Shown: one piece after another, positions 35,299-45,000 of the stretch
Layout of the letters: the number at the start of each line of letters is the position of its first letter
How positions within the stretch are numbered: the stretch's first letter is position 1
Source of the DNA: Dyadobacter sp. MSC1_007
Lineage (GTDB): Bacteria; Bacteroidota; Bacteroidia; Cytophagales; Spirosomataceae
DNA length: 64,000 nucleotides
Assembly (NCBI RefSeq): GCF_023667495.1
Contig: NZ_JAMOZL010000011.1
Coordinates: 1 to 64,000 of the forward strand
Direction of reading: 5' to 3'
Position numbers and translations under genes: made by a program
Notes under the pieces: model-generated
Databases searched by the model: none
What the model was told of the DNA's origin: nothing
What the model saw: only the letters and a program-made list of their open reading frames with translations

Positions 35299-35973
35299 AT
35301 GCGCAAATTGGTACTCCTATTACTCATCCTGCAATCCCTATATTCTGGGGAATTTGCACAGGCGCAATCCGCGCCTCAGGGTTATCTGGCGCTCGATGCA
35401 GATTCTTCGGGCGCCTACTGGCGGATATTGACAGATGTCAAGTCCAGAAATACACAAGTCCAGTTTTTCGGGAAGGGCAACGAATTACTCTACCAAGAAG
35501 ATGTACCGGAAAAATGGGTAAAACAAAACAAGCGAACCCGGCGACGTCTTAACAAGCTTCTCTCGGACATTTCTGCAAATAAGTTGGTGATCGCGCGCCT
35601 TAAAACCGAAGTACTCCCTCCCGAACCTGCCAAATCGAAGGAGCCCCCATTGTTAGACAGCGCCGAAAATGATACTTCCAGGACTTCCTACCGGATTCAT
35701 GTCTCGATCAATTCCGCAGGAAAAATCCGGGTGGTTGTCGACAACCCCGAAAGTCTAAGATATAAAATAGAGGTAGCCGACTACCGGGACCGGGTTGTTT
35801 ATCAGGAATTTACAAGCCATGATCATTACAGAAGGCACATTGACATTTCATCTATTTTAGGTGACACTGTGCAAGTAATTTTATCAATTGATAAAAAGCG
35901 GTTCGTGTATCATATAGAGGGAGAAAAAATAAGAAATGCTTATAAAGTGAATGCGGTCATTGCGCAACGATAA
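35299..35973 (+). CDS. Exported hypothetical protein
   Basis: 224 residues. A signal peptide (LVLLLLILQSLYSGEFAQA) precedes a protein without a domain I recognise. Visible features are a central basic patch (KWVKQNKRTRRRLNKLLSDI), a Pro/Lys/Ser-rich linker (EVLPPEPAKSKEPP), and a C-terminal strand-rich part (YRIHVSINSAGKIRVVVDNP, RFVYHIEGEKI). It is probably periplasmic. It is divergent from the LytS kinase gene, with about 260 bp between, and could be a target of that system. Confidence 0.55.
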   Translation: MRKLVLLLLILQSLYSGEFAQAQSAPQGYLALDADSSGAYWRILTDVKSRNTQVQFFGKGNELLYQEDVPEKWVKQNKRTRRRLNKLLSDISANKLVIARLKTEVLPPEPAKSKEPPLLDSAENDTSRTSYRIHVSINSAGKIRVVVDNPESLRYKIEVADYRDRVVYQEFTSHDHYRRHIDISSILGDTVQVILSIDKKRFVYHIEGEKIRNAYKVNAVIAQR

Positions 35974-36062
35974 AACATAGCACGTCCCCCCTCACTGAAA
36001 ATAAGCGGGTATAATTGTGCCTCGGGGTAGTATAATAGGCCTTTTTCCATCGGCATCGGTAA

Positions 36063-36242
36063 TCGTTAGCCACGACTATAACTTTGCAGAATGTGGTGCC
36101 GATTGAAAGTGTTTCGAAAATGCTTGGGCATACTAACATTCGTACTCCGCAGATCTATGCGAAGATCCTGGACACGAAGGTGAGCGAAGATATGCGAGCT
36201 TTGAAAGGGCGGCTTTCCAAACGTTCTGGCACGGAAGTTTAG
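36063..36242 (+). pseudogene. Tyrosine recombinase remnant, C-terminal part
   Basis: The frame reads LATTITLQNVVPIESVSKML, then GHTNIRTPQIYAKILD, then VSEDMRALKGRLSKR and a stop at 36240-36242. GHTN carries the third catalytic residue and QIYAK the nucleophile tyrosine. The frame is open only from about 36063, so the rest of the catalytic domain is gone. The piece matches the C-terminal end of the same integrase family whose N-terminal remnant is at 24852. The span between the two is 10.8 kb. Confidence 0.75.
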
Positions 36243-36307
36243 CGCTGCACCTTCTCTTCACGACCCCTCCTATTTGTGAGAGGGGATCGCGAGAGAGGTG
36301 AAAAGAA

Positions 36308-36874
36308 CTAATATCTAAGGGTTGAGTTTACTGCTGATTTACTTTGTTCGTCTTGAAACATTGCCTTATCGCGAACGTGGTAATCGATAAGTCTTGATGT
36401 CCCTGTTCTTTTAATTTTAATTATCTGCCCCTTAGCAACCGATTCAAAATATGGCTCTTTCGAACGTATTACAAAAAAACGGAAGCCCGTCATAATAATG
36501 AGCTTCACAGCACCAAGATCTTCAACACCCCGGACTTCAAAATTTGCGACCAGCTTTGTATTTAGGTAAAGGTCAAGTGCATTCCGAAGATTCATGTATA
36601 CAGCTACGCTAAAAACAAATACCGGAACCAATTTTAGGTAGGTAGTTAGCTCATTTTGGTAGTCGGAAATGTTTGTAGGAAAGGACCAGTGTTGGCTACC
36701 GTACCTTGGAGGGATAAATGGGACAATTAAACCGAAAATAGAAAGTATTAGTACGATTAGTACAAGGCCGAACCAAGTTGATTTTCTAGCCAGAGAGACC
36801 CAGGACCATTTTCCTACCAAACTTTCTCGCTCCCATGCGAGAAGCTTTTCTTTTCGATATCGCCTGTCAATCAT
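36308..36874 (-). CDS. Hypothetical membrane protein, two transmembrane segments
   Basis: 188 residues. Two hydrophobic segments (FGLVLIVLILSIFGLIVPFI, about 34-53; KLVPVFVFSVAVYM, about 82-95) frame a polar loop. A soluble tail (FEVRGVEDLGAVKLIIMTGF, IKIKRTGTSRLIDYHV) follows, possibly a small beta-barrel. I do not recognise a family. It is transcribed alone, leftward, next to the integrase remnant and ahead of a hairpin. Confidence 0.5.
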   Translation of the reverse strand: MIDRRYRKEKLLAWERESLVGKWSWVSLARKSTWFGLVLIVLILSIFGLIVPFIPPRYGSQHWSFPTNISDYQNELTTYLKLVPVFVFSVAVYMNLRNALDLYLNTKLVANFEVRGVEDLGAVKLIIMTGFRFFVIRSKEPYFESVAKGQIIKIKRTGTSRLIDYHVRDKAMFQDEQSKSAVNSTLRY

Positions 36875-37052
36875 TTCTGTGTGTATTATTCACCTTATAT
36901 AGGTATTCGAAAGTAGCTCAATTTGCCTTTTGATTGTATTTATTCCCGAAGTGTAAGCATCGGTTGGTTGCCAGCAAATTATAACTTTTTCTTTACTCCT
37001 CAAATCTTAGACGATCGATAATCCTACTTTGGATTGCCTTTTAATCGCAATC

Positions 37053-37089
37053 GGCCAGATGTCAGATTGTGTCACAATCTAATCTGGCC
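37053..37089. terminator. Imperfect hairpin, possible terminator
   Basis: The outer arms GGCCAGAT (37053-37060) and ATCTGGCC (37082-37089) enclose a second complementary pair AGATTGTG/CACAATCT. The stretch 36875-37246 contains this hairpin and no gene I can support. No T run follows on either strand, so the terminator call is tentative. Confidence 0.35.
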
Positions 37090-37246
37090 CGCCTAAACGC
37101 TCCGGAGTCGCTGGCGGGAGATTTATAAATATTCTAATGCACAATCTCCCCAAGGCGTAAGGGACAAGTCAATCTGCAAATATTTCGGATGACTGAAAAT
37201 GTCTGTATGGCATGCTGCACTCAATTCATTTTCCCAAATCAGCTAG

Positions 37247-37739
37247 TTAGTCAGAGTAGTCTCGAAGAAGTTTATATTCCTTGATTCCGTCCGATAATTT
37301 TGTCACTGTATGCAAGACGAATAGAGCGGTAAAATCTACCGAAAAACCTACATGCTCACCAAAATAGGAAAAGGTGATTGAAGTAACCTCTGTCATTACT
37401 TTGACTGTCGTATCATCGAAAAAAATTCTGAATGACAAATTTATTCCACCTGCATATTTGAAGGCAAATGGGCCCGCCCAAATTCCAAACACTTGCAACC
37501 ACTGATTGATTTTAGTGAGTAGAAGATTGGAGTTTAAAAAATAGTAGTTGAGCTCCGCATATCGAAGTAAAAACAAAAAGCACCAAGCCAATTGAAAGAG
37601 TAATTAAGTGAGGTTGAGAGAACCCATCGCTCGTCGCCATTGCAACTATCAAAGAAATAAATCCGATTCCGCCACCAAGTAATTGATAGGTTCCGATGGC
37701 TTGTAACGTATTTCGATATTTCTTTGGAAGCTTATTCAT
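37247..37739 (-). pseudogene. Small membrane protein split by a frameshift
   Basis: Two overlapping minus-strand frames add up to one protein of about 160 residues. The first (start 37739) gives MNKLPKKYRNTLQAIGTYQL, then two hydrophobic stretches ending FVFTSICGAQLLFFKLQ. The second continues LLLTKINQWLQVFGIWAGPF and reads to the stop at 37247. The shift lies near 37520. The combined length and layout (several hydrophobic segments, short loops) resemble unnamed Bacteroidota membrane proteins. Function is unknown; a sequencing indel cannot be excluded. Confidence 0.5.
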
Positions 37740-37873
37740 ATCTAAAAAGTTGACAAATGTAGTGTTGCGAAGTCAACCCACAAAAAAAGTCACACAAAAG
37801 GCAAATCGAATATTGTTACCTTTATTCTTCATCGAGCGGCATCCATTCCAAGCTAAGATTGTGCAGGCAGACT

Positions 37874-38086
37874 ATGAACCAGATCAATTCAATACCAGAC
37901 GATTTCAGCCAAAACGGCCAACTACCGATCCGGATTGTTTCCCCTGACTTTGGTCATTTGCCGCCGGAGGCCGTTGGCGCTTATGGACTCACGCACCGGC
38001 TTTCCTATTATTTTCTACATTTCACGCTGGAAGGTACAAGCCATCAGGGCATCGATACAAATGAGTTTGAGATTGAGCGCCATGAA
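37874..38086 (+). pseudogene. AraC-like regulator remnant (N-terminal sensor only)
   Basis: From the ATG at 37874 the frame reads MNQINSIPDDFSQNG, then LTHRLSYYFLHFTLEGTSHQ and GIDTNEFEIERHE. This is the start of a cupin-type AraC sensor domain (about 70 residues). At about 38086 homology stops, where the reading frame of an epimerase C-terminus begins. No HTH is present, so it cannot be functional. Confidence 0.55.
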
Positions 38087-38270
38087 TTCAGACGAAGCAC
38101 CACTGTCGGTTTACGAACTGCTGCGACTGGTGGGCGTAACAATGGATTCATCCGCGCTACCCTTGAATAATCCCTGGTACTTGCAGGTCGATAGCTCGTT
38201 AGCTCGAAGCCTCGGATTCCGGCCGGAAGTACGGACGGTATATCAAGCCGTGCAAGAGAATCTGTTGTAA
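38082..38270 (+). pseudogene. NAD-dependent epimerase remnant (last ~60 residues)
   Basis: The frame reads DEAPLSVYELLRLVGVTMDS and NPWYLQVDSSLARSLGFRPE, then RTVYQAVQENLL and a stop. This is the C-terminal end typical of extended-SDR epimerases (compare NVADDAPITLYEL and SGFRPLVPSYYVA in the remnant at 4756-5257). It starts in a different frame from the AraC remnant it abuts. 38271-38456 holds only a short open stretch of unknown kind. Confidence 0.6.
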
Positions 38271-38456
38271 TTGTTTCCCCATAGACTTCACGCACAATTT
38301 GCTGTCTTCAACAAAATATACGAAACAGAGGGATCATGGCCATTTTACAAGGGCCTTTGCTCAGTTCCCCGAAATCCGGGATCATTGGCTTACCGTAGGA
38401 CCGCACATTAGCAAAACCACCAAAAGTGCGGACGATGATTTCCCGGAAAATTTATA

Positions 38457-39629
38457 TTAAACGAATTTAGCGCGGACTTCCCGGCGTCGGACTGATGACT
38501 CCTTTTTCCTTCTGCCCCACCAAATGTAAAAACCGGTGACGGGTAATGTGGAGCATGCCAGGGCCGCAAAGAATGAGAGAATTTTACCAAACAAACCCAT
38601 GTACGCGCCCGTATGTAAATCAAAATTGAGCTGATAAGCCTTGTCACCATTACTCAGGTTTTGAAAGGAAGTACTGGAAAGCATTTTTCCGGAATACCGG
38701 TCGTATACGATCAGCTGGCGGTCAAAGCGGTTCCAGTCTTTCTTATAAACCAATATATTGGTTGTCGACGTAGCTTTGGCAGGTAATAGTAGCAGGTATG
38801 CATACGCATCAGGATAGCGCGCGGCAGTTGTTGTGAATGCCTTATCCAACCCTGAAGCAGCTCGCGGCTGCAATGTGTCTGAAACCAAAAGCGCTGGCTT
38901 TTCTATATTTTTGCCGCCGTTCGCAACGAAACGTACGGAATCCTGCATCCAGTCAAATGCCCAGACGAGGCCTGTCAGGGAGGTTAGTAACAGGATCAAA
39001 AATGCATAAAGCCCAAGTATCTGATGCAAGTCATAGTTTAGCCTTTTCCATTTTGCGCTCCATTTAATGCTAAAAGCATTCTTAATGCTTTTAGCTGTCC
39101 ATTTCCTGGGAAACCAGAGAAAAAAGCCGGAGAGCAACACAATCACAAAGCTGAGCACGGAATAACCGACAACATAATGTCCTACTTTCTCTCCAAACAG
39201 CATTCGCATGTGCAACGCAAGTACAAGTTGAAAAAACTCATTTTCTGAATCTTCCACATAGATCACCTTCCCGGAGTATGGATTGATATAAACGCGATAA
39301 TAATATTCGAAATAGTCCCAGTGGGTCAATCCATCGGGGTTATTTTTTTGCGACCTGAAAGTCACGGAACGGTCCGGGGAATTGCCCATCTCAACCCTTG
39401 TGATAATTTTGTCCTTCCCTAGTGTCTGTTGAGCAATGCTGAGCAGCTGGGTCAAAGGGAGTTTTTCCCTATTTTCCGGGGTTACAAAAAGGCGCTCTCG
39501 GTAAACGATCGGTTTAAGCTCGTCGGCAAACACATAAAGGCAGCCGCTGACCGCGATCAAAAACACAAAAAGCCCGGACACAAGTCCGAGCCAAAGGTGT
39601 AAAAAGCTGACCACTTTTTTGAATTTCAT
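38457..39629 (-). CDS. PepSY-associated transmembrane protein
   Basis: 390 residues with four to five membrane helices: FLHLWLGLVSGLFVFLIAVSG at the N-terminus, HYVVGYSVLSFVIVLLSGFF, LNYDLHQILGLYAFLILLLT, and FGKILSFFAALACSTLPVTG near the C-terminus. A PepSY-type periplasmic loop carries YRVYINPYSGKVIYVED. In Bacteroidota this family usually accompanies siderophore receptors and may act as a ferric-chelate reductase. The TonB receptor gene ends 5 nt upstream, so both are likely co-transcribed. Confidence 0.85.
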   Translation of the reverse strand: MKFKKVVSFLHLWLGLVSGLFVFLIAVSGCLYVFADELKPIVYRERLFVTPENREKLPLTQLLSIAQQTLGKDKIITRVEMGNSPDRSVTFRSQKNNPDGLTHWDYFEYYYRVYINPYSGKVIYVEDSENEFFQLVLALHMRMLFGEKVGHYVVGYSVLSFVIVLLSGFFLWFPRKWTAKSIKNAFSIKWSAKWKRLNYDLHQILGLYAFLILLLTSLTGLVWAFDWMQDSVRFVANGGKNIEKPALLVSDTLQPRAASGLDKAFTTTAARYPDAYAYLLLLPAKATSTTNILVYKKDWNRFDRQLIVYDRYSGKMLSSTSFQNLSNGDKAYQLNFDLHTGAYMGLFGKILSFFAALACSTLPVTGFYIWWGRRKKESSVRRREVRAKFV

Positions 39630-39634
39630 ATTTG

Positions 39635-41983
39635 CTAAAAGCGATATCCTACCGTAAGGTTAAATCTGCGCCCGTTTCCTCTCCGGTAATCAATGGCTGT
39701 TCCGTAAAACTGTGCAATTGCCGGGTAATAAACTGTATTAAGCAAATTTTCAATACCCAAATCAGCTTTCAGGTTTTTCGTAATTTTGTATCCCAAAGAT
39801 AAATTAAATGTATTATATGAGTCGATTGGCCCCTCCCCGATTGGATAAACGCCTTTTTCATTGGGTGCAAACCGGTCCCTCTTACCTACATACAACCAGT
39901 TCAGGTCTGCATTAAACCGGGCTTTGTTATATCGGGCGTAAGTCGCAATTTTAGCCGGCGTAATGCGATTCGAGTTCAGGTATTTATCGGTCGGGCCATT
40001 AAAATTTCCGTCACCGTCTTTATCGCCTTTGCCTTCTACAAAAGCATAGTTACCTCCTAAAACAAAGCTGTTAGTTACCTGATAGTCAACCTGGAATTCG
40101 TAGCCCCAAACGCGCTCCGGCAGTCTTTCGGCGACGTATTTGCCATCCACCAGAAGCAAATTGGAACCCAATTTCGATGTACTGTAATAATAGGCAGCCG
40201 ACACACTCAATGGTCCCAAAGCACTGCTGAAACCAACTTCATAATTGTTTACAATGATGGGTTCGGTTTGCAAACCGGCCACCGTGTTTTCGTTCGCAGC
40301 CCTTAATATTCTCCCCAGATCGAAAATAGAAAATGATTGTGAATAGCTGACGAACGGATTGAACCGCTTAAATTTTGAGTACCGGAGTCCCGCATTAAAT
40401 ACAAAAGCATTATAATCCAGCTTACCGCCCTTTACGTCAATGCTTCCTGCACCGTCGGGACCGGTAGCCAAAGTCGCGTAATCCGCAATGTCCATCTTGA
40501 TATTTTCAGCGCGTAAGCCCGTTTTCAGGTTCAGGTAATCAAACCACTGCGTTGTAAGCTGCGCATAGGGAGCCAAGTTATTCATATTGATGCGCGGCAC
40601 CCAGGAGCGGCCGTCAACCAAATTTTGCTCCGTCTTATCGTTCAATATATCTACGCCATAAGTCACGTCACCCGACAGTTTGGACGATATAGTAAAAGGC
40701 GTATTCAGGTTGAGCCTGAAACCTTTCTTGGTCGAAATAATAGCCGATTGCCCACTGCCAAAAAATGACTCTGAATTGGAATAAACCGTCCAGAAGTCCT
40801 GCAAATACACATTGGCAGTCAGAGAAGTCCGGCCAACAATATTTTTATTCGTATACTGGATATTGGCATTGTGATTGTAGCGGGTTCCCTCGTCAATTCC
40901 TTTCCGGGTTCCCCACACGCCGATTGCGGGAGATTGTCTATAAACACCGGCTTTGGCAACGTAAGCCGAATGCTGATTGGAGCTGTAATAGTTATACATA
41001 GCCTCAATGCGCTGAGAACTATTGAAATTATAACCCACCTTCGCGAATGCATTGTATATTTTGGTTTCGCCCAGTCCGTAATCAGGAGATATCACCAACC
41101 CTTTCGGATCCCGGTAAACACCGGTTTTCTCGTACATCCCGCTAACCACATAATCGAACTTGGCTACCCGGCCGTACAGTTGCTGTGAAGCACGGAAGCC
41201 CAGCGTGCTATCTCCCCGGGTGTTGCCCGTCAGGCTCAATTGGCTGTATCCGCCGATTTTCTGGTCTGTTTTTGGCGTTTTCGTAATGTAGTTAATCAAT
41301 CCGCCATCGGCACCGTTTCCGTAAATTGCTGTGGCTCCCTTAATCACCTCCACCCGCTCAACCACCGATGGATCAATCGTGCGGATATCCCGCCCACCGG
41401 CTCTTAGTGGAGTTGATTGCGGTATTCCATCGATAAGAACCAGCAGGTTGCGGCCACGCAATGTTTGTCCCGAGTTGCCGGTTTGATTGGTAGACGCTCC
41501 CAAACCGGGAACAGAAAACGCCAGGATGTTAGCGATGTTGGGGCTTATGCTAGAAAGCGCGCCGATTTCCTTCGCGTTTACAACTGTCACAGATGACGGC
41601 GTTTCAGCCAGCGACTCTACCCTGCGGCCTGCGGAAACAATGACTTCGTCGAGCTGGGAAGAACTTTCTTTTAGTTCGAAATCGAGGCTTTGTTCCGTGT
41701 CAGCGTCAAGTGTAATATCTTTATCCTGAATCGTATATCCGATAAAAGAAGCTCTGATTGAAATGTTTCCTTTGGGCAAATTACCAAGCCGGTAACTTCC
41801 ATCACCGTTTGCAGTTGTACCTATATTAGTCCCTTTCACAATGACAGAAGCAAATGGGACTGGCTGTTTGTTGTTATCCATCACGATACCCCTGATAACT
41901 CCCGAAGCAGATTGGGCGTAAGTGAGGTGGAAGGAACAAATGGAAGCGACAAAGAATAGTATTGATTGTAATCTTAATTTCAT
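39635..41983 (-). CDS. TonB-dependent receptor (siderophore type)
   Basis: 782 residues. Signal peptide (LFFVASICSFHLTYAQS), then a carboxypeptidase-regulatory-like domain (IRGIVMDNNKQPVPFASVIV), a plug domain (GRRVESLAETPSSVTVVNAK, TLRGRNLLVLIDGIPQSTPL, GNGADGGLINYITKTP), and a 22-strand barrel ending in FNLTVGYRF. It would import a ferric siderophore or similar chelate across the outer membrane using TonB energy. The PepSY protein downstream supports an iron role. The start is the ATG at 41983, where the signal peptide begins. Confidence 0.92.
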   Translation of the reverse strand: MKLRLQSILFFVASICSFHLTYAQSASGVIRGIVMDNNKQPVPFASVIVKGTNIGTTANGDGSYRLGNLPKGNISIRASFIGYTIQDKDITLDADTEQSLDFELKESSSQLDEVIVSAGRRVESLAETPSSVTVVNAKEIGALSSISPNIANILAFSVPGLGASTNQTGNSGQTLRGRNLLVLIDGIPQSTPLRAGGRDIRTIDPSVVERVEVIKGATAIYGNGADGGLINYITKTPKTDQKIGGYSQLSLTGNTRGDSTLGFRASQQLYGRVAKFDYVVSGMYEKTGVYRDPKGLVISPDYGLGETKIYNAFAKVGYNFNSSQRIEAMYNYYSSNQHSAYVAKAGVYRQSPAIGVWGTRKGIDEGTRYNHNANIQYTNKNIVGRTSLTANVYLQDFWTVYSNSESFFGSGQSAIISTKKGFRLNLNTPFTISSKLSGDVTYGVDILNDKTEQNLVDGRSWVPRINMNNLAPYAQLTTQWFDYLNLKTGLRAENIKMDIADYATLATGPDGAGSIDVKGGKLDYNAFVFNAGLRYSKFKRFNPFVSYSQSFSIFDLGRILRAANENTVAGLQTEPIIVNNYEVGFSSALGPLSVSAAYYYSTSKLGSNLLLVDGKYVAERLPERVWGYEFQVDYQVTNSFVLGGNYAFVEGKGDKDGDGNFNGPTDKYLNSNRITPAKIATYARYNKARFNADLNWLYVGKRDRFAPNEKGVYPIGEGPIDSYNTFNLSLGYKITKNLKADLGIENLLNTVYYPAIAQFYGTAIDYRRGNGRRFNLTVGYRF

Positions 41984-42081
41984 TAAGCGCAGGTTTAATT
42001 TTACGCAAAAATAAAATTATTTATACTAATTAAAAATAAACTTGATATTTGATCCGGGAGGACCGGATCGGATCTGAATTC

Positions 42082-45000
42082 CTATCCATTTTTAGAATTT
42101 AAGCGGGCCCCGGCAAACTTCTCGTTCTTATGGGCGAAAGCTTTCACTAATGCAACCTTAATCTCTTCGAGTCGCAGGGGCTTGGATATATAGTAATCCA
42201 TGCCCGCCTGAATACATGCTTCCTGATCCTCGCGCATAGCATTTGCCGTCATGGCAACGATGAAAGGCTGATCAATATCCTTTGCCCGGATCCAGCGAGT
42301 CGCTTCAAGGCCATCCAGTTCGGGCATTTGAACATCCATAAATACGACATCAAAGTGATCAGCCATTACACTATTAAATGCATCCATACCATCCCGGCTG
42401 ACCGAAGGGGCATAGCCCAGTTTCTTCAAGATATTGGTAAACAATTTTTCGTTAATCAGATTGTCCTCAGCCATCAGAATACGCAGTGGATGATGTGCTT
42501 CAAAATCCAAAGAAAGATCGGGCGACGGCCGTTCATTACCCGGCAAAACTGCTTCACGCTGCGGTTTTAGCTCCATCTGGATCATCCTGCCTAGATCATG
42601 GTGCCGCACAGGCTTTGTCAGCACAGCTGCGAATAAATCCTTGCGTTTCCTGCCCAAATCATCCCCGACGGAACTGAGCAGGAATATTGGGAGTGACGGA
42701 TACTTGCGCTTTATAATTGAAGCAAGCTCGATCCCATCCATTTCGGGCATTTGCTGATCAGTAATGACAAGATTGAATACAGAGCCGCTTTCAAGGATTT
42801 TCAAGGCCTGGTCGCCTGACGAAGCTAAGCTCGGAACCAGTTTCCACTCCTCCATCTGCAACTGCAAAATGCGCAGATTAGTCATGTTGTCGTCTACCAG
42901 CAACACAGATTTCCCTTCATTTCCTGCTGAATTTAAAAGGACATATTGCCTGGTCGCCTGTGTACTGGCCTTTGCAGAAATCGTGAAATAGAAACAAGTG
43001 CCTTTATTTACAGTGCTCTCTACCCCAATCTCTCCACCCATTAAGTTCACAAGCCGTTTGCTAATAATTAAACCTAGCCCGGTACCGCCGTACTTTCTGG
43101 TATGGGAGGAATCCACTTGCGAAAAAGCGACGAACAGTTTGTGAAGCTTATCTTCGGGAATGCCAATCCCCGTGTCCTGGATAGCAAAATGGAGCTCTAT
43201 CTCCTGATCATTTAATGTTTTCGAAAGCATTACACTCACAAAAATCTCTCCGTGATATGTAAACTTGATTGCGTTTCCAATCAGATTAAGCAGTATTTGT
43301 CTCAATCGTTGGCTGTCGCCAATAATCTGGCTGGGTATCTGGGGATCAATCTCATAAACGAGATCAAGGCCAATACCGGCTGCCTTAACGGAAAACAGAT
43401 CCAAAACGCCCTCAATGCACTCCCGGAGATCAAAACTGATCATTTCAAGCTCCATATTACCGGACTCTATCTTCGAAAAGTCAAGGATATCGTTGATAAC
43501 ATTTAATAAACTGTCGCCGCTATTGATGATTGTCTCGGTATACTCAGCTTGCTCCTGGGTCTGTTCTGTTTGAGAAAGCAGCATCGCCATTCCTATGACC
43601 CCGTTCATTGGTGTGCGGATTTCATGGCTCATCGTGGCCAGAAATACACTCTTGGCCATATTGGCCTTTTCGGCTTCCTGGCGGGCCAATTGTTCCTGCT
43701 TATTTTGCGTTTTTAATTCATCATTCAGCTCTTGCAGCCGGTCTGACTGGACGGAAAGCTCCTGTTTTTGCCTGATGATTTCCTTTGTCCTTTCTTCAAC
43801 TTGTTTGACCAGCAATTTCTTCTGCTCTTTCACAACCCGCATCCGCAACCAGTAAACAACATATATCAATCCTAAAACCATTCCAGCAGCCAATACCCGA
43901 AACCAGAGCGTTTGCCAGAAAGGCGGCGCAATATGAATATTCACCTGCACGCCTTGATTATTCCATAAGCCATCATTGTTGGCCGCCTTTACCTGAAAAA
44001 TGTAATCGCCGGGATCCAAATTTGTATAGGTCGCTTTCCTCGTCGTTCCGGCATAAATCCAGTCAGCGTCAAAGCCTTTCAACCGATAAGCATACTGGTT
44101 CTTTTCCGGCATGGTATAATTCAAAGCCGCGAATTCAAACGAGATAACCGAATGCTTGTAGGTTAGATTAATTTCTTTTGCCTCTAAAATATGTGATGTG
44201 AGGGGCGAGTTTTTCGCACTGGAAACTTGCTTGTTAAAAAGCGAAAAATCCATCAGGTAAACCGGGGGCACATAGGTGTTATCGATCAGTTTATCCGGGT
44301 AAAATGTCGTAAACCCTTTTACGCCTCCAAAAAACATTTCCCCATCCACCGTTTTATAAAATGAATTGCTTTTAAACTCATTGCCCTGCAATCCATCTGC
44401 TATTCCAAAATTTTTGAACAATTTCGTTCTGGGATCAAATTCGCAGATCCCGTTATTGGTGCTAAGCCATAAGTGGCCCTTTCTGTCTTCCATAATACCG
44501 TAAATCACATTGCTGGACAGTCCATGCTTTTCGGTATAAGTTGTAAAAGTCTTCTTGACCGGGTCGAAACGATTAAGGCCGCCCCCTAATGTACCGATCC
44601 ATAAGATCCCGTCGCTGGCCTGCTGGATCGTCTGGATTTTGTTATTGGAAAGTGAATTCCGGTCCTTTATGTTATTCTGATACCTTGTAAAAGTTTTTTT
44701 TTGCGGATCAAACAGGTTTAACCCTTCGAATGTGCCGACCCAGATTTTCCCCGCCCGGTCCTGAAAGACTTTGGTAACAATGTCCCCACTAATGCTTGTG
44801 GAATCCAGAGGATTATGTTGATAATGCTTTATGTTGCCCGTATTTACATCATAAAATTCCAGGCCCCCTTTCCACGTACCCAGCCAAATTCCACCATTAC
44901 GATCTTGAAAGATGTTATTTATATCTGCGGTAGAGAGGCTTGAAGAGTCATTTGGGCGTGGCATGTGATGCTCGAATTTTCCAGTACGGATATTGAAAAA

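Noticed and set aside
38330..38456. Short open stretch ending ADDDFPENLY
   Set aside because: It might be the end of a lost gene, but no family or start can be recognised.
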